From Mesorhizobium sp. B2-1-8 (lineage in GTDB: Bacteria > Pseudomonadota > Alphaproteobacteria > Rhizobiales > Rhizobiaceae), in the NCBI RefSeq assembly GCF_006442545.2, contig NZ_CP083952.1, positions 5,929,501 through 5,993,500 on the forward strand: a DNA stretch of 64,000 nt. The letters run 5' to 3'. Below the pieces are notes generated by a model, which was not told where the DNA came from, searched no databases, and was given only the letters and a program-made list of their open reading frames with translations. Within the stretch, counting starts at the first letter, position 1, and each line of letters begins with the position of its first letter. Made by a program: the position numbers and the translations under genes. Below are positions 33,078-42,728 of the stretch, one piece after another.

Positions 33078-36000
33078 GGCGTCGCTTTCGCTTTTATGGG
33101 CAAGGTGAAGATGAATGTCGCTCCATGCGGCTCGTTCTTCTCCGCCCACAACCGCCCGCCATGAGACTCGACAATTGAACGGCAGACCGCCAACCCCATG
33201 CCCATACCGTGCTCTTTGGTCGTGAAGAACGGCTCGAATATCTTGTCGGGGAATTCTACGCCTCGACCGAGGTCGCTGATTTCAGTCTGAACCTCGTTCC
33301 CCATTCGGCGCACGCGTATCTCAAGAACCCTGTCGCCCGCAACGGAGCCCATAGCATCCATGCCGTTGCGGATGAGATTGATCAGAACCTGCTGAACCTG
33401 GACATGATCGAGCGCGACAGGCGGCAGCTCGCCCTCGACATCAACCTTCATGCGAACGCGACGGCGCGTGGCTTCCTCGGCCATCAGGTCACGCGCTTCG
33501 GCAATGACGCTGGGGATCGGTGTGCTGGTTCTCATTTCAAGGGATGGTCTGAACAGAGCGCGGATGCGGCTGACAACATCCGCCGCCGAGTTGGCGTCCC
33601 GGATGATGCGCTCGGCCGTGGTCTTCGCACGAACGAGGTTAGGGGGTTCAGCGGCCAGCCAACGGTAGCAGGCGTGTGAGTTGGCCACGATCGCCGCCAG
33701 TGGCTGGTTCACCTCATGCGCGATAGACGCCGAAAGCTCAGCAAGGCTTGCCGCCTGGCTTGCCCGTGCAAGACGCTCTTGCGCCAGACGCAGCTCTTCC
33801 TGCGTCCGAACCTCACTATCGATGTCCAGGCAGATGACATTCCACTGTATAATGGCGCCCTCGGCGTTGCGCATCGGCGCAGCGCGCGTGTCGACCCAGA
33901 GATATTCGCCATCGAAACGCCGCAGACGGTGCTTGCGCGAGTATGGCTCGCCGGTGGACAATGAATGGGCGTACTGCTCCTTCACCCCCGCGACGTCATC
34001 GGGATGAACGCCGGCGTCGAGTGTGCCGACCAACCGGGATTTTCCCGCACCGTCTAATTCTTCAAGGTTGTATCCGAGGAATTCGCGGAGCTGCTGGCTG
34101 CGATAGATCGGCTCGCCATCCGGCGCGGCGCAATCGATCAATGCGGGCAGCGTTTCAACAAGTTGCCAGAGGAATCGTTCTCTCTCACGCAATGCCTCCT
34201 CGACATGCACCTGGTCGTCAACGTCGTGCGAGAGGCCGTACCACTGGAGGATACGTCCGTCCTCGTGCCGCAGCGGCTCCGCGCGGCCTTCCATCCAACG
34301 ATAGGCGCCGTCCGCACGACGCAAACGATACTTCATCGAGAAGCGCTCGCCGGTAGCGAAGCTTCGATTGAGCGCTTCTCCCAGCCGGGCCGTATCGTCG
34401 GGATGAACGAGGGCTGCTATGGCAGCCGCCAGCCCGCTCCTTCCCTGCTTGTCGTAATCTCCTACATTCAGGCCGAAGAACTCGATCATGCGCTTGCTGA
34501 AGAAAACCGGTTCGCCTTCGGGAGACAGGCGCCAGAGGAGGCTCGGAACCAAATTGACAAGCTGCGAGAGTTCCCTTTCCCGCTCGCGCAATGCTTCCTG
34601 CGCGCGCACCTCTTCGTCGATGTCGAGTGTGACCGCGTACCATTGCACAATTGCTCCACTCTGATCACGCAGAGGCTCCGCGCGGCCCTCCACCCAGCGA
34701 TACACGCCATCCGCACGCCGAAGGCGATACTTCATGGAGAAACGCTCGCCGGTGAGGAGCGAGTGGCTGTAGGTTTCACCCAGGCTGGCTGCGTCATCGG
34801 GATGAATGACGGTGGCCAGGGCGGCGGCCAGGCGACTCATGCCTGGCTTGTGTGCATCCGCCACATCAAGACCCAGAAAATCTATCAGGCGCTTGTTGTA
34901 GAAGGTCGGCTCGCCATCGGCTGTCGAACGTGAGATAGCGACCGGGACAACGTCGACGAGCTGCGACAACTCTCGCTCGCGTTCACGCAATGCCTCCTGC
35001 GCGCGCATCTCATCGTCGATGTCGATGGAAATTGCGAACCATTGCACGATCGTTCCGCCTTGATCCCGCAGCGGTTCCCCGCGACCGTCAACCCACCGGT
35101 ACGCGCCGTCGGCGCGACGCATACGATACTTCATCGAATAGGGGTCGCCTGTAGCGAGGGAGTGGCGGACGGTATCGAGCAGACGGGCCTTGTCTTCAGG
35201 GTGGACGAGAGTCTGAATGGCTGCCGACAGCCGGCTCATGTTCGCCTTATCCAATTGCGCTACGTCGTCCAGACCGAAAAAGTCCAGCAAGCGCTTGTTG
35301 AAGAAGGTCGGCTCGCCTTCGGGCGTCAGACGCCTGATCTGGACCGGGACCATGTCTACGAGTTGCGAGAGCTCACGCTCCCGGTCGCGTAATGCCTGCT
35401 GCGCGCGCACCTCATCGTCGATATCGAGAGAGACCCCGTACCATTGCACAATCGAACCATCTTGATCACGCCGGGGCTCCACCCTGCACTCCGCCCAGCG
35501 ATAAGCGCCATCCTTCTCAAGCCAACGAAACCGCATCGCGGAGCCGCCGCCGGTTTCGAAAGAATTCCGCAACGTTCGCTGCACCTCGAGAGCATCTTCG
35601 GGATGAATCAGCTCTTGCAGCAATTCTTCGATGCTCGGCTCCTCAAGCGCTTCGAAATTCGGGATGACGGAGCGAAAATGGTCTTGGTATCGCTTGTTGA
35701 AGTAGACTGGCCCACCCGCAGGGGTTGCGCTCCAGACGCGGACCGGCACGGCGTCGATCATTTCTTGAAGCTGCCGCTCGCTCCGCCGCAGCGCTTCTTC
35801 GGCGTACATCTGATCGTCTATGTCATGGCAGAGGCCGTACCACTGGACGATGCGTCCGCCATCATCGTGCATGGGCTCCGCGCGGCTCGACATCCAGCGG
35901 TAGACGCCGTCGGCGCGGCGCAGGCGGTATCGCATCGCAAAGCTCTCGCCGGTGGCGAGACAGCGGTATAGGGCGTCCCTAAACTCCGCTGCGTCGTCCG

Positions 36001-37108
36001 GATGGACGGTCTCTATGACCGCCTCCAGTCGGCCCATGCCGGGCTTGTTCGTATCCACTATGTCCATACCGAGGAAATCGACCATCCGCTTGTTGAAGAA
36101 GGTCGGCTCGCCGTCCGGCGTCAGACGCCAAACGTGGCTCGGAACCATGTCGACAAGGTGCGAGAGCTCCCCTTCCCGGTCGCGCAATGCCTCCACGCTT
36201 TGACGCAATGTGAGCAACGCCAGTTGATGCTGCCGGGATATGGCGGCCACGATCAGCGCTGAAAATGCCGAGATGGCCAGAAAAAGCTGAAGCATGATCT
36301 GATTATGCTTCTGGGACTCGACATCGCCGGCAAATTGGCTGGCACCGGAGATTGTGAATACCGCCGTGATGACAGCGAGGAGGGCCAGGGCGACGGCAGC
36401 GCCTCTAAACTCAAAGCGCACCGCCGCCCAAAGAAGTGGCGGCATGATGATGTAGGCGAACGGCAGGTAACCGCTCAAGGAAAGCGTGGCAACGCCGAGA
36501 AAGATCACCCCCAGGATGCAAGCTTCTATCCATCGCGCTACCGACAGTTGGATCTTACCGCGCCAGTTCTGGAGCACGACCAGCGCCAGTGGCGCTATGA
36601 TCAGGACCCCGGTGGCATCTCCAATCCACCAGAGAGGCCAGGCCGCCGCGAAGGTTTGCGATTGCATGCCAAACCACGCAAGCGTCGCGCTCCCAACCGT
36701 CGCGCTTATGACCGGCGCAACTCCGGCACCCAGCGCGACGAATGCGAGAACCTCCTGCAAGGTTTCCAGCCGAACGGGTCGCCGCAAGGTCCGGTTCACG
36801 AGCCACGCGCCGGCCATCGCTTCAAGAGCATTACCGGTATAGATCAGGAAGGCCGCAGGCAGCGGGCTGTGGAACCACAAGAAATTGCTGAACAGTTCGG
36901 CCAGGCAGGCAGCCAGTATCCACCATGACCAGCTATGCCTGGAGGCGAGGACAAGAGTAGCGATGAAAAGCCCGCTCGGAGGCCAAATGGCAATACCTGT
37001 TCCAGGGACGATTGCGAGCGACTGAGCGAATCCGCAGCCCAGAACATAGGCCGCAACAAAAAGCCCCAGGTGCAAGAACTGGGGGCGGTGCGACCTCACG
37101 CATGTCAT
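33074..37108 (-). CDS. MASE1 multi-PAS sensor histidine kinase (HK2)
   Basis: 1,344 residues; AGGAG lies 6 bp before the ATG. An N-terminal MASE1 integral-membrane sensor (about 1-300, eight or more helices; GTGIAIWPPSGLFIATLVLA, WPLWWIGDATGVLIIAPLAL) is followed by six tandem PAS/PAC domains, each with an HPDD or HPED motif (for example ETVHPDDAAEF, LIHPEDALEV, VIHPDDAASL). The kinase core has H-box ASIAHEVNQPLAAIV, N-box LINLIRNGMDAM and EPFFTTKEHGMGMGLAVCRS. PAS units 1 and 3-5 resemble each other strongly (LSQLVDMVP... FFNKR...FLG), showing internal amplification. Its former partner regulator survives only as a stump, so its signal may now pass to the regulators after HK1. Confidence 0.93.
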   Translation of the reverse strand: MTCVRSHRPQFLHLGLFVAAYVLGCGFAQSLAIVPGTGIAIWPPSGLFIATLVLASRHSWSWWILAACLAELFSNFLWFHSPLPAAFLIYTGNALEAMAGAWLVNRTLRRPVRLETLQEVLAFVALGAGVAPVISATVGSATLAWFGMQSQTFAAAWPLWWIGDATGVLIIAPLALVVLQNWRGKIQLSVARWIEACILGVIFLGVATLSLSGYLPFAYIIMPPLLWAAVRFEFRGAAVALALLAVITAVFTISGASQFAGDVESQKHNQIMLQLFLAISAFSALIVAAISRQHQLALLTLRQSVEALRDREGELSHLVDMVPSHVWRLTPDGEPTFFNKRMVDFLGMDIVDTNKPGMGRLEAVIETVHPDDAAEFRDALYRCLATGESFAMRYRLRRADGVYRWMSSRAEPMHDDGGRIVQWYGLCHDIDDQMYAEEALRRSERQLQEMIDAVPVRVWSATPAGGPVYFNKRYQDHFRSVIPNFEALEEPSIEELLQELIHPEDALEVQRTLRNSFETGGGSAMRFRWLEKDGAYRWAECRVEPRRDQDGSIVQWYGVSLDIDDEVRAQQALRDRERELSQLVDMVPVQIRRLTPEGEPTFFNKRLLDFFGLDDVAQLDKANMSRLSAAIQTLVHPEDKARLLDTVRHSLATGDPYSMKYRMRRADGAYRWVDGRGEPLRDQGGTIVQWFAISIDIDDEMRAQEALRERERELSQLVDVVPVAISRSTADGEPTFYNKRLIDFLGLDVADAHKPGMSRLAAALATVIHPDDAASLGETYSHSLLTGERFSMKYRLRRADGVYRWVEGRAEPLRDQSGAIVQWYAVTLDIDEEVRAQEALRERERELSQLVNLVPSLLWRLSPEGEPVFFSKRMIEFFGLNVGDYDKQGRSGLAAAIAALVHPDDTARLGEALNRSFATGERFSMKYRLRRADGAYRWMEGRAEPLRHEDGRILQWYGLSHDVDDQVHVEEALRERERFLWQLVETLPALIDCAAPDGEPIYRSQQLREFLGYNLEELDGAGKSRLVGTLDAGVHPDDVAGVKEQYAHSLSTGEPYSRKHRLRRFDGEYLWVDTRAAPMRNAEGAIIQWNVICLDIDSEVRTQEELRLAQERLARASQAASLAELSASIAHEVNQPLAAIVANSHACYRWLAAEPPNLVRAKTTAERIIRDANSAADVVSRIRALFRPSLEMRTSTPIPSVIAEARDLMAEEATRRRVRMKVDVEGELPPVALDHVQVQQVLINLIRNGMDAMGSVAGDRVLEIRVRRMGNEVQTEISDLGRGVEFPDKIFEPFFTTKEHGMGMGLAVCRSIVESHGGRLWAEKNEPHGATFIFTLPIKAKATP
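33121..34171 (-). repeat. Direct repeat copy B (kinase-core DNA of HK2)
   Basis: This is the partner of 29990-31040, offset 3,131 bp. The two copies also share the structure kinase stop / regulator start immediately beyond their 3' ends, which shows that the repeated unit included a regulator gene. Confidence 0.85.
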
Positions 37109-37489
37109 CGGCTGCTCCTACCGGACAAAAACTGGACCGTCGATGCTTCGTATAGCACTACTTCTGGACATCTCGCTGGCGAAGTCACCTTAAGATGTGC
37201 TGGCGAACCCGGTGCCTCCACTCTAAGTCCACCATGCCCCAGCGCACCCCATGGAAATCCATGTATTGACGGACGAATGGCCGGCGGCCCCCTCGCGGAA
37301 AGCTGGAACCAAGCCGGGGCGCTCGTGCGCGCGAGACGATCGCCGCCTCGGCGCGCATGGAGCGACGTGCACATCAACGAGGCGGCGCCACTCACCGCCG
37401 AGAAATGATTGCCGGACATGTAGGACGCTCGCCTTAGACAGAGTGATTTAGCAGTCGTTCGACATACTCCAGTGGAGGAAGCTTCAACG
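37109..37489. other. Intergenic region upstream of HK2 with shared palindrome
   Basis: About 380 bp. The 18-base element at 37251-37268 is identical to 32965-32982. Other traces of a shared leader are visible nearer the kinase start (CGGACAA, GACCGTC, GCTTCGT, CGCTGGCGAAGT), so the promoter region was duplicated with the gene. No small gene is supported. Confidence 0.55.
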
Positions 37490-38239
37490 TTAAAGAACCG
37501 TCATTCCCCCATCGACACGCAGGTTGACGCCCGTAATGAAGCTGCTCGCGTCCGATGCCAGAAACAGCGCAGCCTGTGCCAGCTCCTCCGGAAGGCCCAT
37601 TCGGCCGAGGGGTATCGCGTCCGCCATCGCTTTTTCGAAGATACCGCGCTGCTCGCCGGGTATGCCCAACTTGGCGAGGATTTCCGTATCCACAGGCCCA
37701 GGGCTCAGCACGTTGACGCGGACGCGGCGAGATTTCAGCTCAATTGCCCAGCTTCGAGCGAAGGCAGTAAGGGCCGCCTTGGAGCCGGCATAGACGGCAT
37801 GCCCGTCGAGTACCTTTTCACTGGCAATCGACCCAGTGAGAATGATTGTGCCGCCATCCCGGATGATCGGGGCGAGCTTCTGAACGCCGAAGAACGTACC
37901 GCGCGTGTTGACGGCGAATTGTGCATCATACTCCGCTTCGGAAACTTCGGCCGAATGCGTGATGGTGTTGATCCCTGCGTTCGCCATGTAGATGTCGAGC
38001 GCTCCGAACTTCTGAAGGATTTCCTTTGCGACGAGATCATGATGGGCGAGATCGGCAACGTCTCCCTGTATACCCACAGCCCCTGACCCGATCTGCTCCA
38101 CCGCCCGGTCGATCGCCTGCTGGCGGCGGCCGGTGATGACGACCTGGGCGCCTTCAGCGGCGAATGTCTTTGCGACGGACAGTCCGATTCCGCTGTTTCC
38201 GCCGGTGACCAAGGCGATTTTGCCCGTGAGAGTACCCAT
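37490..38239 (-). CDS. Classical SDR-family oxidoreductase
   Basis: 249 residues from MGTLTGKIALVTGGNSGIGL. The cofactor motif TGGNSGIG, NAG (MANAGIN), catalytic Ser (ILTGSIAS) and YxxxK (YAGSKAAL) are present, with the C-terminal VDGGMTVL end typical of classical short-chain dehydrogenases. GRRQQA after the second strand (Arg-rich) suggests NADP preference. It probably reduces a small carbonyl compound; substrate unknown. AGGAG stands 12 bp upstream, somewhat far. Divergent regulators are absent; it precedes the kinase cluster on the same strand. Confidence 0.9.
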   Translation of the reverse strand: MGTLTGKIALVTGGNSGIGLSVAKTFAAEGAQVVITGRRQQAIDRAVEQIGSGAVGIQGDVADLAHHDLVAKEILQKFGALDIYMANAGINTITHSAEVSEAEYDAQFAVNTRGTFFGVQKLAPIIRDGGTIILTGSIASEKVLDGHAVYAGSKAALTAFARSWAIELKSRRVRVNVLSPGPVDTEILAKLGIPGEQRGIFEKAMADAIPLGRMGLPEELAQAALFLASDASSFITGVNLRVDGGMTVL

Positions 38240-38359
38240 GTTGTTTTCATGCTCCTGTTTCGGAAAAGGGATGTCGGCTGAGGCCGTCACTTGCCGGCAG
38301 CTTTCACTATGGTGACGGCGAACGTGGTGGATTTACCTGGCAAAGCCCGGTGGTCATGG

Positions 38360-39970
38360 CTACGTCCCCTCCAGAGCGGTTTGGTTGCTGCCCGGAGCGG
38401 CTTGGCGGCCGAGCAATTGCTTTGCGAGAATGACACAGGGCGCTGCGACCGCGAACAGCAGGACAAGCGCGAAGAAAGCTTCGTCGAACGAGATTGTGGC
38501 GACCTGCTTCTCAAGGGTGCGCTGCAATACCGAGAGCGTGGCCTTCGTTGCGGAGGCGCTGTCGATGCCGTTCGACGCAAGAACATTCGCAATGGCCCGC
38601 AAGCGCTGATCCACGGCCGGGTCGCCACGGACGAGATGGGCAGACAACATCGTCCGGTTATGTGCATTCTGGTGATCAATATACGTTTGCAAGAGGGCCG
38701 TACCGATCAGACCGCCTGCCTGCTTGCCGAAGTTGAACAGCCCAATGCCGAACGGCAGCGCGTCGGCGGCAAGTCCCTGCAGTGTAATCAGCGTCAATGC
38801 CACGAACAGAAGGCCCAGGCCGCCACCTCGCAAAAGTAGAGGAAGGGTCAGGTCCGGTGATCCGCTGCCGCTCGTCGAACCGGACAGGAGCCACATCGCT
38901 CCTGCGAAGAGCAGAATGCCAAATGGAACAAGCATGATCGGACGGATCCCGGTCTTTTCGATGGCGAGCCCGGACAACAGAAGTGCCAGCGCGAGCACCA
39001 TTCCGCTGGGCAGCAGAAGCACTCCCGCGCCCGTAGCGGTAAAGTCGAGGACGTTGAGGGCGAAAGCCGGAATGAGATAGGCGCTGCCCGAAAGGGCAAG
39101 ACCCGCTACGAGGCTGACGAGAAGGCCAAAACAGAAGTCGGGATTGCCAAATGGCGAGATGGCCAGCAGTGAGCCTTCTGAACGCAAACAGGTTTCCCAG
39201 ATAGCCAAAAGACCGACCGTCGCCACTCCGATCGTTGCAAGGACAGTGATGTCCGGGTCGTCGAACCAGTTGAACCTGCTGCCCTGCAGCAGGACGTAAG
39301 TCAAAAGCGCGGCACCGATCCCGAGCAAGAATATCTCCGGGACAGGAAGCCTGATTTCCCGCCAGTAGGTCCGATCGCCGTCCGTGGCCAAAAGGGCAAG
39401 GGAGGTGATGCCGAGCGGAATGTTGCTCAGGAATATCCAGTCCCAAGAGAGATGGTCGACGAGCCAGCCCTGCAGAGCCGGCGTTATGGCAGCCGGAGCC
39501 ATGACGGCGCCTACGGCAAAAACGGCTTGAACGATCGGCTGTTGGCGATGCGGGAAGCGAGAGAACAGCAACGTCTGACCCGCGACCAGAATTGTGCCGC
39601 CAGCCAGCCCTTGGACAAGACGGCAGATGCAAATCCAGGTGAGGTCGACCGAGAAAGTCATGGCGGCGGATGCCAGCAACAGGGTGACAGCCCCTGCGCG
39701 CAGGCAGGCGGTCGGCTTGGCTGCCTTGACAAAAAGCGGAGCCACAAGGAAGGCAGTCAGCTTCGCAGCGATGAAAACAATGTCGACCATCGCCAGTTCA
39801 TCCGGCGTTGCGTAGGTATCGCCCAGCATGTCGATCCTGCCGATGGATAGAGCCGTGCTTGCGACCGCATCCATGAGGGCGGCCAATACGACGCCGGTCG
39901 CCATCAACCAAGCGCGCAGCGGCGCGTCGAGACGGTCCTGCACGACCCCTTTTTCAGCGAGGTTTGTCAC
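38360..39970 (-). CDS. emrB: DHA2-family MFS efflux transporter, EmrB-like
   Basis: 536 residues with about 14 membrane helices, starting at a GTG that overlaps the stop of the periplasmic adaptor gene (GTGA). The antiporter motif region ICRLVQGLAGGTILVAGQTL and VGAVMAPAAITPALQGWLVD (motif C-like) mark a drug:H+ antiporter of the 14-helix DHA2 branch. With EmrA-like 39967-41058 it forms a two-gene efflux pump in the inner membrane. The C-terminal soluble tail (HLVRGDPAVDQRLRAIANVL) is like that of rhizobial EmrB homologues. Substrate unknown. Confidence 0.9.
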   Translation of the reverse strand: MTNLAEKGVVQDRLDAPLRAWLMATGVVLAALMDAVASTALSIGRIDMLGDTYATPDELAMVDIVFIAAKLTAFLVAPLFVKAAKPTACLRAGAVTLLLASAAMTFSVDLTWICICRLVQGLAGGTILVAGQTLLFSRFPHRQQPIVQAVFAVGAVMAPAAITPALQGWLVDHLSWDWIFLSNIPLGITSLALLATDGDRTYWREIRLPVPEIFLLGIGAALLTYVLLQGSRFNWFDDPDITVLATIGVATVGLLAIWETCLRSEGSLLAISPFGNPDFCFGLLVSLVAGLALSGSAYLIPAFALNVLDFTATGAGVLLLPSGMVLALALLLSGLAIEKTGIRPIMLVPFGILLFAGAMWLLSGSTSGSGSPDLTLPLLLRGGGLGLLFVALTLITLQGLAADALPFGIGLFNFGKQAGGLIGTALLQTYIDHQNAHNRTMLSAHLVRGDPAVDQRLRAIANVLASNGIDSASATKATLSVLQRTLEKQVATISFDEAFFALVLLFAVAAPCVILAKQLLGRQAAPGSNQTALEGT

Positions 39971-41058
39971 TGTACCGAGCGTCCGTTGGCGGTTTCGCCA
40001 GTCCGCGTTTCGAGCGCCACGGCCTCGGCATTCCCGCCGACAGCGACGGCAACGCGGGCCGAGAGCCCCGGAACAAGGCGGCCGGGCAACGGATTGCGCG
40101 TCATCCTGATCTTGACCGGCACGCGCTGGACAACGCGGATGAAGTTTCCGGTGGCATTGTCCGGCGGCAGCAGGCTGAATGCCGCGCCGCTGCCGGGGGC
40201 GAAACTATCAACAACACCGTCGATTTCGAGATCTGGGTATTGATCGATCTTCACGCGGACCCGTTGGCCGATCCTAACCTGGCTCAGTTGCGTTTCCTTG
40301 AAATTGGCGACTATCCAGACGTCGTTGACGGGAACAATGTCCAGCGCAGCCGTCCCCGGGGTGACATAGCGACCGACACGGATCTGGCGATTGCCGACAA
40401 TCCCGTCGACCGGAGCCTTCACAACGGTATTGGCTAGGTCAAGAACAGCCAGGTCGAGCGCGGCCTGCGCTTGTGACAAGGCTGCTTGCGCGCCGGTCAA
40501 CTGTGCGTCCAGGACGCCGAGCTTCAGTCTTTGAGCCAACAGATTGGCCTCTGCCCCGTCCAGGGATGCCCGCGCCTTGTCGTGGGCAGTTTGCGTATCC
40601 TGAAGCTTCTGGTCGCTTGCGGTCCCGTTCTTCTGGAGTGTGACGTAGCGGTCCAGGTTGGCGCGCGCGAACTGCAGGTCGGCTGCGGCCGACTGCTTCT
40701 GCGCCTCAGCCTGCGCGATCAAAGCGTCCTGCAATTTCCGAGTTGCCTCGATGTTCGCGATTTCCGCCTCCCGGGCGGCGACGTTGGCCCTCGCCTGATG
40801 CGCCTTGGCCTTGTAGTCGCTATCGTCGATGCGAAACAGGACAGTGCCCCTCGAAACGCCGGCGTTGTCATCTACATCAACTTCGACAACATAGCCCGCG
40901 AGCTTGGGAGCAATGCTGGTGATGTCTCCGCGGAGATAAGCGTTGTCAGTTGTTTGTTCGAAACGGCCCCTCACGAACCACTGCCAGCCCCACGTACCTC
41001 CCAAGGACATCACCACCGCGGCAACGATGGCGATCGCGATCTTGCGAGTTATGCTCAT
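39967..41058 (-). CDS. emrA: HlyD/EmrA-family periplasmic adaptor
   Basis: 363 residues from MSITRKIAIAIVAAVVMSLG. An N-terminal membrane anchor (about 6-25) is followed by the lipoyl half-motif DNAYLRGDITSIAPKLAGYV, a long coiled-coil hairpin (about 95-205; rich in Ala, Gln, Lys), the second half-motif VKAPVDGIVGNRQIRVGRYV and beta-barrel domain (VWIVANFKETQLSQVRIGQR). It connects the EmrB-like pump to an outer-membrane factor not encoded here. The start at 41058 is preceded by GGCGAGG. A dyad at 41262 may control the operon. Confidence 0.9.
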   Translation of the reverse strand: MSITRKIAIAIVAAVVMSLGGTWGWQWFVRGRFEQTTDNAYLRGDITSIAPKLAGYVVEVDVDDNAGVSRGTVLFRIDDSDYKAKAHQARANVAAREAEIANIEATRKLQDALIAQAEAQKQSAAADLQFARANLDRYVTLQKNGTASDQKLQDTQTAHDKARASLDGAEANLLAQRLKLGVLDAQLTGAQAALSQAQAALDLAVLDLANTVVKAPVDGIVGNRQIRVGRYVTPGTAALDIVPVNDVWIVANFKETQLSQVRIGQRVRVKIDQYPDLEIDGVVDSFAPGSGAAFSLLPPDNATGNFIRVVQRVPVKIRMTRNPLPGRLVPGLSARVAVAVGGNAEAVALETRTGETANGRSVQ

Positions 41059-41570
41059 GATTGCCTCGCCCACAAATCGACCCGCTCGCTATTGACGAGA
41101 ATTCCCGCGATATGGTCGCTGGGGCTGTGAGCGTTTGGAGGTTGGTGCGGCGTCACCATGGTGTCTCCGTCGAACTGGGATCCGCTACAATGATGATGGT
41201 TGTTTAGATCTCCCCGCCATCACGCGGACTGGTATCCCAGCGCTCACTGATCGGTAGGTCTTGCCAAACTTTGGCATAGGTTGGTTAGTCAGAAAGAAAA
41301 TGCCCATAGGGACTTCAATGCCGTTTGGCTCAGCCGCGGCCTACAGATTCGATCGAAACCTGATGCACCTGAATGGGGCGGAAGTCTTCAAGGACGAGCC
41401 GGGCTTCGATTATCACCGAAATATCCTGAAAACTCGGCCACCGGGTGCACGTGGAACCGTTGTATGCCAAGACAGATTGGCGCCCCATGTTCTCGGTCAC
41501 CCGCGGGGCGCAATCCTTCGAAACAGAAACGCCGCATCTGCGAACTTGTGGGCCATCCGCCGCGCCGACC
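41059..41570. other. Leader of the emrAB operon and non-coding sequence
   Basis: About 510 bp. It contains the dyad at 41262-41276. Open frames on the plus strand (from 41261 or 41281) show no recognised family and no ribosome-binding site. On the minus strand a short frame ending near 41210 (YAKVWQDLPISERWDTSPRD) looks protein-like but is too short to assign; it might be the tail of a lost gene. Confidence 0.4.
41262..41276. promoter_or_regulatory. Perfect 7-bp dyad upstream of emrA
   Basis: TGCCAAA and TTTGGCA surround one central C. The site lies about 205 bp before the emrA start. It resembles operators bound by dimeric repressors, but no regulator gene is adjacent. Confidence 0.35.
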
Positions 41571-41840
41571 TTAATCCGAGTAAGAACGCCTCACCCTGAA
41601 AACGCCAAGTCTGCCACGCCCGGCACTTCGGTAGCGCCACATTTCACGCATGACTGCCACGATATTCAGAAGACAAAGTCGCAGAGCTTGGCCCGAGTAC
41701 CCAGCGTCGAAATAATCCGTGTTGATGATATCGATGCCGATCTTCGGGGACACGGCCTCAACTTCGTGACCCTCTCGTCGCAGCTTCTTGACCGTCCTCG
41801 ACCTGATATGACGGGTGCCACCAATGACCACAATTTTCAT
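41571..41840 (-). pseudogene. Decayed NmrA-like reductase copy
   Basis: The frame starts MKIVVIGGTRHIRSRTVKKL, aligning residue by residue with MKIVVIGGTGLIGSKTVERL of the intact gene at 22840, then EGHEVEAVSPKIGIDIIN. The Rossmann glycines are mutated (GGTGLIGS to GGTRHIRS), and similarity ends after about 42 residues; the rest is unrelated. A truncated, inactive copy. Confidence 0.75.
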
Positions 41841-41909
41841 GTTGAACTTCCCGTGATTTTTCGAGTTTGAGTTTTGTCGTACGTCTCGTGCAGCCCTCGG
41901 ATATTCATT

Positions 41910-42092
41910 TTAAGTGGGTCCGCTGCTGGATAACTCCGTCGTGAGACCGTCGCAGCTCAACAATTCCGTTGTGGCTTCCTCCACGGCCCGAACTTCATCG
42001 GTCGCGACGGCATGCGCTGGCAAGGTTCCGGCGACAGTAAGAGACGCGCCGAGCATCATGGTCTCGTGACAACTTCGCATCGTCTTTGCCAT
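41910..42092 (-). pseudogene. Short exported-protein fragment
   Basis: 60 codons from MAKTMRSCHETMMLGASLTV give a signal-like peptide (ending LPAHAVA) followed by TDEVRAVEEATTELL, reminiscent of the start of exported SnoaL/DUF4440-like proteins, then an abrupt end. It is probably the truncated 5' end of such a gene. Low certainty. Confidence 0.3.
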
Positions 42093-42728
42093 ATGGCCGC
42101 AGTTGGCAAAGACACGAAATACGATGGCGTGGCCGCCGAAAACCATTAAACCGGGGTATCTCCAAGGTGATGCGAAGGTGTATGGCACACCGCGAGACCG
42201 CTGCCCGCGGCAAGTGGCGATCGAGGGTTCCGACGCCGAAAGTAGCGCCGATCGACCACCCACGAAATCGGCAGCAGGCCAATCCGGCCAGACGCTTTGC
42301 CGAGGCGCCCGAAATAGCTTTGCGGAGTTTCCAATGGAGACGAGCAGTTTAGACGGCCGCTTACCTCTGATGGGCTGATCGAGGCCCGCTCCGAGACGTG
42401 TTCAACCATGTGAGGTCACAGTTTCGAACCAACGAGGCGGTGGAGTGGGGCGCGTTGCTTCGACATTAGGCCAGTCATTCGTCCCGCCAGATCACACACT
42501 TCGCCCATCGGATCGAAACCGCACAGACACGCCGCGAACGTTCGGTTAGCAGACGATTTCTACAACAGCGCTGTATTGGCGGTAGCCCTCTCCCGCTACT
42601 ATCATCAACCACACTGTCCTTTCTACAGGCCAAATCGACCGCTTCTGCTACCGCCTTCACGAAAGTATTTTAACGTCACCGATTATCGGCTTCTATCGCC
42701 TTCAGTGTTCACGATGGAGGTACAGGGC
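42093..42728. other. Intergenic region left of the AlpA-like gene
   Basis: About 640 bp with no gene I can support in six frames; frames present are Arg-rich and lack ribosome-binding sites. The last 130 bp become A/T-rich (AAAGTATTTTAACGTCACCG) and probably hold the promoter of the AlpA-like gene. Confidence 0.45.
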
